From Alphaproteobacteria bacterium (GTDB taxonomy: Bacteria; Pseudomonadota; Alphaproteobacteria; Micropepsales; Micropepsaceae), in the NCBI GenBank assembly GCA_028869725.1, contig JAGWRJ010000648.1, positions 1 through 11,398 of the forward strand: DNA of 11,398 nucleotides, given 5' to 3'. The stretch's first letter is position 1, and the number at the start of each line of letters is the position of its first letter. Below are positions 7,014-11,398 of this stretch, piece after piece. The notes below the pieces were generated by a model. The model saw nothing but the letters and a program-made list of their open reading frames with translations, searched no databases and was not told the origin of the DNA. Both the position numbers and the translations under genes were made by a program.

Positions 7014-7202
7014 TCAGGCGCCACGCACGAATTCGACAAAGGTTTTGAGTGGAGATGGCAGATGTTTGCGGCCGGGATAATAGAGAAACGGCCCTGCAAA
7101 TTCCTGCCACCAGGACTTTAGAACCGGTTTGAGCGCTCCACTTGCGAGATAGGGCTCCAGCCAGGCTTCGAACAGATGAACGAGGCCGTCTTCGATGGCA
7201 CC
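7014..7202 (-). pseudogene. C-terminal remnant of a LysR-family regulator
   Basis: On the minus strand, 62 codons plus stop encode the end of a LysR effector-binding domain. The reading includes EDGLVHLFEAWLEPYLASGA, then WWQEFAGPFLYYPGRKHLP and PLKTFVEFVRGA. From memory this is the characteristic ending of LysR regulators (LEPVLE-W, FLYYPxRR-xPxPLRAFVDF). The reading frame meets TGA (7205-7203) immediately upstream, and no HTH or start codon follows, so about four fifths of a normal 300-aa protein is missing. The missing 5' part would have lain to the right, where the AbiE cassette now is. It points toward the photolyase gene, with 17 bp between the two stops. It is not expected to be functional. 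Confidence 0.8.
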
Positions 7203-7232
7203 TCATAAGGCGGCCCTGGTGCTATGCACATT

Positions 7233-7253
7233 TTTGAGGGCGGTGTCCTCAAA
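7233..7253. repeat. Perfect hairpin at the left side of the AbiE cassette
   Basis: TTTGAGG (7233-7239) and CCTCAAA (7247-7253) form a perfect 7-bp inverted repeat with loop GCGGTGT. It sits 31 bp after the lysR remnant breakpoint and just before the AT-rich abiE leader. No T-run follows on either strand, so it is not a good terminator. It may be an operator, an imported end sequence, or chance. Confidence 0.4.
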
Positions 7254-7312
7254 CCGCGTAAGAGCAGATTTTATATGGTAATTTTGCCTAATATGGCCTT
7301 ATATAAGTATAC

Positions 7313-7374
7313 CAATATTGAAATGGCATTTTCATATTGACTTTATGACGCTTTATGTCCATTTTTCAATATGA
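7313..7374 (+). promoter_or_regulatory. Candidate abiE promoter with two inverted repeats (AbiEi operator)
   Basis: The 110 bp before abiEi (7261-7370) are about 28% GC (31 of 110 by hand count), against GC-rich surroundings. Repeat 1 is a 27-bp imperfect palindrome, 7313-7325 against 7327-7339, with 11 of 13 pairs matching. Repeat 2 is a perfect 9-bp inverted pair, TCATATTGA (7332-7340) and TCAATATGA (7366-7374); the latter covers the start codon. The core ATATTGA occurs at 7315, 7334 and inverted at 7366-7372. A possible promoter is TTGAAA (7318-7323), an 18-bp spacer, then TTTATG (7342-7347), which would lie inside the repeats. AbiEi proteins are known to bind paired inverted repeats and repress their own operon. 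The match in architecture is seen; binding is inferred. Confidence 0.6.
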
Positions 7375-8276
7375 CTACTAAAGCCCGTCACAGCCTTTCA
7401 GCCTATCTCGACGACCTACAGTCATCGGGCCGTGTGTCATTTGCCCGCGAAGAAGCCCTGAAAACCCTTGAAGTATCGCGGCCTGCCCTTCTCAAGGCTG
7501 CGGCCCGCCTCCAGAAGCAGACGAAACTGCTGTCGCCCCGCCACGGCTTCTATGTGATTGTCCCAGCGCAATTCCACAGATGGGGCGCGCCACCGCCGGA
7601 CTGGTACATCGACGCCCTGATGCGCCACGAAGATCGGCCCTACTATGTGGGTCTTCTGAAAGCGGCGGAAATCCATGGGGCGTCTCACCAGGCGGTTATG
7701 GAATATCAGATCATTACCGACAAACAGATACCGCGACTGACCGTCGGCCGTTCAATCCTTGCGTTCTATTTTCGCAAAACCCTGTCGGCAGTGGCCGACG
7801 GCATTGAACAGCACCAGACCAGTGCAGGCTACATCAAGCTATCCTGTCCTGAACTTACGGCGCTTGATCTGCTGCGCTACCCCCACGCTGCGGGCGGCAT
7901 CGATCACATTGCAACTGTTCTCGCAGAGCTTGGCGACAAGCTGGACCCGGCAAAGCTCGGCTATCTGGCCACAGCGTTTGAGAAGAATGTCATCCAGAGA
8001 TTGGGCTTCCTGCTTGATCTGCTGGGACACCAGATCGCAGCGCGGCATATCTTACGGGTTCTTGAAAACACGTCGCGTTTCACCTGGACGGAGCTTGAAC
8101 AACCGCCTCGCGATATTGATCCAGATTTGCTTCCCCCGGTCACCGAGCGCGATCGGCGTTGGCGCGTCATCGTTCGGCGCCCTGTGGAGCCGGACGAATT
8201 ATCCCAAGGATGTACATTACAGCGTGGTCAAAGGAAGCGCCCTGGGCCGAAGAACGGCAGATCGAACAAGATCTGA
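7371..8276 (+). CDS. abiEi: AbiEi antitoxin / autorepressor of a type IV toxin-antitoxin system (301 aa)
   Basis: This is an antitoxin of the AbiE type IV toxin-antitoxin and phage-defence family. The N-terminal winged-helix region (about residues 8-65) reads YLDDLQSSGRVSFAREEAL, then EVSRPALLKAAARLQKQTKL and LSPRHGFYVIVP. The antitoxin domain follows: PDWYIDALMRHEDRPYYVG (75-93), AAEIHGASHQAV (97-108), FYFRKT, and CPELTALDLLRYPHAAGGID. Such proteins neutralise the toxin without forming a stable complex and repress the promoter through the winged helix. No Shine-Dalgarno precedes ATG 7371; the upstream sequence is pyrimidine-rich, so translation may be leaderless or weak. The C-terminus after RVIVRRPVEPDEL is an unusual basic tail of about 24 residues that overlaps abiEii by 67 nt. 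The normal end in this family, as I recall, is close to RVIVNEDVEP, so the tail may come from loss of an earlier stop. Confidence 0.87.
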   Translation: MTTKARHSLSAYLDDLQSSGRVSFAREEALKTLEVSRPALLKAAARLQKQTKLLSPRHGFYVIVPAQFHRWGAPPPDWYIDALMRHEDRPYYVGLLKAAEIHGASHQAVMEYQIITDKQIPRLTVGRSILAFYFRKTLSAVADGIEQHQTSAGYIKLSCPELTALDLLRYPHAAGGIDHIATVLAELGDKLDPAKLGYLATAFEKNVIQRLGFLLDLLGHQIAARHILRVLENTSRFTWTELEQPPRDIDPDLLPPVTERDRRWRVIVRRPVEPDELSQGCTLQRGQRKRPGPKNGRSNKI

Positions 8277-9049
8277 TCATCAGCCGCGCTATCGTGGACC
8301 TGTTTTCGAATCCGTTTCTGGCAAAAGAGCTTCGCTTCAGAGGCGGAACCGCCCTCAACAAACTGTACTTTCCTGAACCGCTCAGATATTCAGAGGATAT
8401 CGACCTTGTGCGGACCTCGGAAGGACCGATTAGGCCCGTGCTCGATGCCATTCGCGACACGCTGGAGCCCTGGCTTGGAAAGCCTGCTTTCAAGCAAAGT
8501 TCAGTCGCACCGAAGATGAACTTCGGTACACAGAGTGAAGATGGTTCACAACTAAAGCTGAAGCTGGAAATCAATACCCGCGAACGCGAGGCATACGATG
8601 GTGAGCTTCAGCTGTCATACAAGGTCGAAAACCCGTGGTACAGCGGGGAATGCGAGGTCGTGACCTTCTCCAATGAGGAGATGCTGGCAACCAAGTTGCG
8701 TGCTTTGCTGCAAAGAGACAAAGGGCGCGATCTCTTTGATATATCCCACGCACTTACCGCGATCGACCCACTCGCCCCCGATCGCATCATCGATCTGCTT
8801 TCCCGTTATCTTGAAGGCGCGGGGCAGGCCATTTCCCGTGCACAAGCAGAGCAACGCATGTTCAGCAAACTCGCCCGCTCCAACTTTCTGGCCGACATCC
8901 GCCCGCTTGTTCGTCCCGACGAAGCTGCCCGGCTTGACGACGCGGCCGCGACGGCTGCCTTCCGCCATGTGTTCTCTGGGCTTATCGTTAAACTACCCGG
9001 TCAGCCCTGGGCAAAATCACCAGAAATGATCGAAGCATTTGGCCTGTAG
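8210..9049 (+). CDS. abiEii: AbiEii nucleotidyltransferase toxin (279 aa)
   Basis: This is the toxin of the AbiE system, a DNA polymerase beta-like nucleotidyltransferase (AbiEii/MenT family). Such toxins arrest growth; characterised relatives modify tRNA. Motifs numbered from ATG 8210 are FRGGTALNKLYF (43-54), RYSEDIDLV (59-67) with the metal-binding D63 and D65, LKLEINTRE (117-125), and EEMLATKLRALLQRDKGRDL (157-176) containing the later-motif K162 and D174/D177. All core catalytic motifs look intact, so the toxin is probably active. The ATG at 8210 gives the family-typical start MYITAWSKEAPW. A longer reading from TTG 8159 is not supported. AAGG directly abuts the ATG, so there is no properly spaced ribosome-binding site, and translation probably depends on abiEi. 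Its codons lie in a region flanked by broken host genes. Confidence 0.88.
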   Translation: MYITAWSKEAPWAEERQIEQDLIISRAIVDLFSNPFLAKELRFRGGTALNKLYFPEPLRYSEDIDLVRTSEGPIRPVLDAIRDTLEPWLGKPAFKQSSVAPKMNFGTQSEDGSQLKLKLEINTREREAYDGELQLSYKVENPWYSGECEVVTFSNEEMLATKLRALLQRDKGRDLFDISHALTAIDPLAPDRIIDLLSRYLEGAGQAISRAQAEQRMFSKLARSNFLADIRPLVRPDEAARLDDAAATAAFRHVFSGLIVKLPGQPWAKSPEMIEAFGL

Positions 9050-9096
9050 CAGGTCCGGTGCAGCATCCCATAAGCCAACTCGGGACCGCTTCCTGA

Positions 9097-9285
9097 CTGC
9101 CCAAGTCCAATAAGCCCATGCAGGTGGCACTTGCCTGGCTTCTGGCACGCGCACCCAATATTCTGCTGGTCCCCGGCACCTCTTCACTGGATCACCTGCG
9201 GAAAAATCTGGCGGCAGCAGAACTCGAGCTGACAGGAAACATTCTCTCGGAGCTGAACGCGATCGGCCGGAAGCAATCTGCCTGA
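9097..9285 (+). pseudogene. C-terminal remnant of an aldo/keto reductase
   Basis: After an in-frame TGA (9094-9096), the frame encodes LPKSNKPMQVALAWLLARAP followed by NILLVPGTSSLDHLRKNLAA and a final helix ending at TGA 9285. From memory, QVALAWLLxRxPNILLIPGTSS-HLREN is the standard C-terminal cofactor-binding end of NADPH-dependent aldo/keto reductases. Only about 60 of roughly 280-330 residues remain, and the catalytic D-Y-K-H tetrad is absent. The ATG at 9118 is an internal methionine, not a true start. The lost 5' part would have lain to the left, where abiEii now ends. Together with the lysR remnant, this indicates that the AbiE cassette replaced the middle of a divergent lysR-akr pair. 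Confidence 0.8.
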
Positions 9286-9333
9286 ACACCGCTCGTCTCC
9301 CGCGCAACATGACAGCTGCTGGCGCACAAAATT

Positions 9334-9359
9334 CCCGCCCGGAGAGGTCTCCGGGCGGG
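9334..9359 (-). terminator. Intrinsic terminator of the TonB-dependent receptor gene
   Basis: CCCGCCCGGAGA (9334-9345) and TCTCCGGGCGGG (9348-9359) are perfectly complementary over 12 bp, leaving a tight loop. Read on the minus strand, the hairpin begins 28 bp after the receptor stop and is followed by AATTTTG, a short U-tract. The plus-strand side lacks a T-run, so it serves mainly the receptor. It may also limit read-through toward the AbiE region. Confidence 0.8.
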
Positions 9360-9387
9360 TGAGTGCTTGCTTCAGGGGAGCTAAGGA

Positions 9388-11398
9388 TCAGTCAAACCTG
9401 TAGCTGAAGGAAACGCCATAGGTACGGGGCATACCGGTGTAATGAACGAGCACATCATTCACGTGATCTGCCCCTGTCCAGTAATATTGATCAAAGACGT
9501 TGTGCACCCACAGCTGGAAGGTCCATTTGCCGTTTTCCACCCCTGCGCGCAGATCCACGAGGGTTCGCGCAGGAATCTTCAACACGTTTGGCGGCAGCAC
9601 AGCAGATTTGCGATCATAGAAGAAGCCACTGGAGTCGCTCTGGAAGTTGATGTTGGTCCCGACAAAGCCCATCAGCAGACCCTTGAGCGGCCACTCATAC
9701 GATGCATCGAAATTTCCTGCCCAGCGCGGCGTTGAAGGGAAGGCTTCCCCCGTCAGGTTGGAGAACTGATTGAAGGGATCGAAATTGTAGAAATTTCCGC
9801 TGACGCAGTCCGGCCCGCTTGAGCAGCCATCGACACGACTTTCCACAAACGTGACGTTGGGATTGAGGCTGAGACCGGGGATCGGCATCCAATTGGCAGA
9901 GAGCTCGAAGCCTTCAATATGCGACTTCGGGACGTTGATCAGCTTGGGCAACGGGCCAAAAACCGGATCAACGATGGCTCCCAGAAGCTGCTTGTCCTTG
10001 TAGTCGTAATAGAACGCCGCACCATTCAACTGCAGCGTGTCATGAGCCAGGGTCGACTTGAAGCCCACTTCGTAAGCCAGAAGTCCTTCCTGCCGGGCTG
10101 GCGCCAGCTGCGAGTAGCTCGATGTTGCCACGGTCGGATAGCTGCCTTCCTTCCAGCCTTGGCTGACATTGACGTAGAGCAGTGTTCCTGCCCATGCCTT
10201 CCAGTTCACACCAGCCCGCCAGGAGACATTGTTCTGATCCAGCGTGTTGGTGAAGTACTGCGGATGAAATGTCGGATAGGGTCCGGTCGTGGCGCACTGG
10301 CCCGGTCCTACATTCAGGCCGTTGCCGCCCGGCGCGGCGCCCGGCTGCAGATATTGCGCCGGTGTGATGGTCCCGGAGAGGACCTCCAGAAGATCCTGGA
10401 TCTGTTGCGAGACTGTGGCCCAGGTCCCGTCGCCTCCGTCATTGCCACAGCCATGAAAGTTCTTGTTTGTCTGCGTATAGCGCACCCCGGCCTGCAGCGT
10501 CACGGTACGGGTGATGGGATACTGCGCGTTGGCAAATCCGGCGTAGATCCGCGTCTGCTGCTGGTTTACCGGCTGGGTTGGCCCCAGATAGGTCAGATAG
10601 TAAAGCGGCACGCCGGTCAGATTGACACCGGTGCAGTTGATCGCGGCGCACAGTGCCGCTCCTGGCAGCGCGGTCGGGCTTGCTGTCGATCCGCCATAGG
10701 TCTGGAGGAAATGATCGTAGGTGCTGTCCGCCTCGTAGTTTCCGCCGACCATCCAGTGCCCCTTGCCACTGAACTCACCGGACAGACGCAGTTCCTGATA
10801 GGTGGTGCTGATATAGCCGCTCTGCAGCGATTCATAATCCTGATAGATTGTCCCGTCGCCCTCGATCGTGGAATTGCGGTCGAAATGTTCGAACAGGGTC
10901 AGCGAGGTCAGCGTGATATCCGACGGCAGGTTGTAATCGAGCCTCAGGGCTGCCTTGAACATGCCGTTGTGGTTGCGGGCCGGCGCGCAGGAGGTCGATG
11001 TCGTAGGCTTCTGCGCCCCGATCGGCGTGGTGTTGAAGGGCGGATCGAACGGGGAGGTATTCACGCAGGCACTCCAGTCGGCCGCGCGATCGTTGTGCGG
11101 AGCAAACGGATAGTGATAGCCCTGCCCGATGGAGCCGAACTGGTCGAACGGATAAACGCCCAGGCGCGGGTCAAGACCGCTGACCGGGCTGAGCACCGCG
11201 ATACCGAACAGCTGGGGCATCTGGGTATCGCTGTGATCGGTGAACCCCTCCAGCTGCAGCAGCGCCTTGAAGTGATCCGACGGCTTCCACAGGAACGACA
11301 CTCTGCCTTCCCAGATGCGCTTGGCACCAGAGCTCGCAGGATGGGTATAGCTCTCCTGCCAGTCGCCGCTGCCGATGTGGCGTGCCGCGACACGAAAA
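9388..11398 (-). CDS. TonB-dependent outer-membrane receptor, N-terminus beyond the window edge
   Basis: The minus-strand frame is open from the right edge to TGA at 9388, giving 669 visible residues. It continues upstream of position 11301 (FRVAARHIGSGDWQES...), so the true start, signal peptide, TonB box and plug lie outside. The visible part is a 22-strand-type beta-barrel with alternating aromatic strands. It includes AGVRYTQTNKNFHGC, then GVNWKAWAGTLLYVNVSQGW and YEVGFKSTLAHDTLQLNGAA, and the usual ending ARTLVDLRAGVENGKWTFQL followed by VHNVFDQYYW and a final YGVSFSYRFD. These receptors import large or scarce ligands with TonB-ExbBD energy. The ligand is unknown, since no FecA/FhuA-specific signature was seen. 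Exactly eight cysteines occur in four close pairs, probably loop disulfides. An intrinsic terminator follows. It is separate from the AbiE cassette. Confidence 0.92.
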   Translation of the reverse strand, partial: FRVAARHIGSGDWQESYTHPASSGAKRIWEGRVSFLWKPSDHFKALLQLEGFTDHSDTQMPQLFGIAVLSPVSGLDPRLGVYPFDQFGSIGQGYHYPFAPHNDRAADWSACVNTSPFDPPFNTTPIGAQKPTTSTSCAPARNHNGMFKAALRLDYNLPSDITLTSLTLFEHFDRNSTIEGDGTIYQDYESLQSGYISTTYQELRLSGEFSGKGHWMVGGNYEADSTYDHFLQTYGGSTASPTALPGAALCAAINCTGVNLTGVPLYYLTYLGPTQPVNQQQTRIYAGFANAQYPITRTVTLQAGVRYTQTNKNFHGCGNDGGDGTWATVSQQIQDLLEVLSGTITPAQYLQPGAAPGGNGLNVGPGQCATTGPYPTFHPQYFTNTLDQNNVSWRAGVNWKAWAGTLLYVNVSQGWKEGSYPTVATSSYSQLAPARQEGLLAYEVGFKSTLAHDTLQLNGAAFYYDYKDKQLLGAIVDPVFGPLPKLINVPKSHIEGFELSANWMPIPGLSLNPNVTFVESRVDGCSSGPDCVSGNFYNFDPFNQFSNLTGEAFPSTPRWAGNFDASYEWPLKGLLMGFVGTNINFQSDSSGFFYDRKSAVLPPNVLKIPARTLVDLRAGVENGKWTFQLWVHNVFDQYYWTGADHVNDVLVHYTGMPRTYGVSFSYRFD

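Noticed and set aside
7007..7017. CTGAC-A-GTCAG palindrome just after the photolyase stop
   Set aside because: A one-base loop with a 5-bp stem and no T-run cannot act as an intrinsic terminator. It overlaps the end of the lysR remnant and is probably chance.
8159..8209. TTG start extending AbiEii by 17 residues
   Set aside because: The family-typical N-terminus begins at ATG 8210. The extra residues are the other frame of the antitoxin gene.
9118..9285. Possible intact 55-aa gene starting at ATG 9118
   Set aside because: The translation is the C-terminal end of an aldo/keto reductase with the methionine internal to the QVALAWLL motif, so it is a gene remnant.
1..11398. CRISPR arrays, tRNA or rRNA genes, and insertion-sequence transposases
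   Set aside because: No regularly spaced repeats, cloverleaf-like sequences, ribosomal RNA motifs or transposase motifs were seen. The AbiE replacement has no visible mobilisation genes.

Overview
The window looks like chromosomal DNA of a high-GC alphaproteobacterium, most likely a sphingomonad. This rests on GC-rich third codon positions, a large TonB-dependent receptor with long loops, and the family types present. No rRNA or other taxonomic marker is visible, so the assignment is inference. Only two stretches exceed about 200 bp without a gene: the divergent gap 1686-1933, and the AT-rich lead-in to the AbiE cassette when counted together with the lysR remnant.

Left part (1-1685, minus strand): the first 48 codons of a small conserved membrane protein run off the left edge. 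Next comes an exported PQQ-repeat beta-propeller protein (279-1685).

Centre (1934-6996, plus strand): six genes in one direction form a likely redox and light-stress operon. They are an Old Yellow Enzyme-family NADH:flavin oxidoreductase, a classical short-chain dehydrogenase (SDR), a C-factor-like SDR, a 56-aa DUF2256 zinc-ribbon protein, a DUF3429 membrane protein, and a 507-aa iron-sulfur photolyase/cryptochrome of the PhrB class. The last four are packed with a 5-bp gap, an 11-nt overlap and a 4-nt overlap, which suggests translational coupling. All four [4Fe-4S] cysteines of PhrB are present.

Right-centre (7014-9285): a type IV AbiE toxin-antitoxin cassette (AbiEi 7371-8276, AbiEii 8210-9049) lies between two gene stumps. 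On the left is a 62-codon C-terminal remnant of a LysR regulator on the minus strand. On the right is a C-terminal remnant of an aldo/keto reductase on the plus strand. Their orientation implies an ancestral divergent lysR-akr pair whose 5' halves and shared promoter were replaced by the AbiE cassette. Upstream of abiEi lies an AT-rich region (about 28% GC) with two inverted repeats, one covering the start codon. This fits AbiEi autorepression.

Right edge (9334-11398, minus strand): the C-terminal 669 codons of a TonB-dependent receptor run in from the right edge and end at a strong intrinsic terminator. The visible part has eight cysteines in four close pairs.

The two points most worth following up are the photolyase operon, with its uncharacterised DUF2256, DUF3429 and redox partners, and the AbiE replacement of the lysR-akr core with its unusual 67-nt gene overlap.
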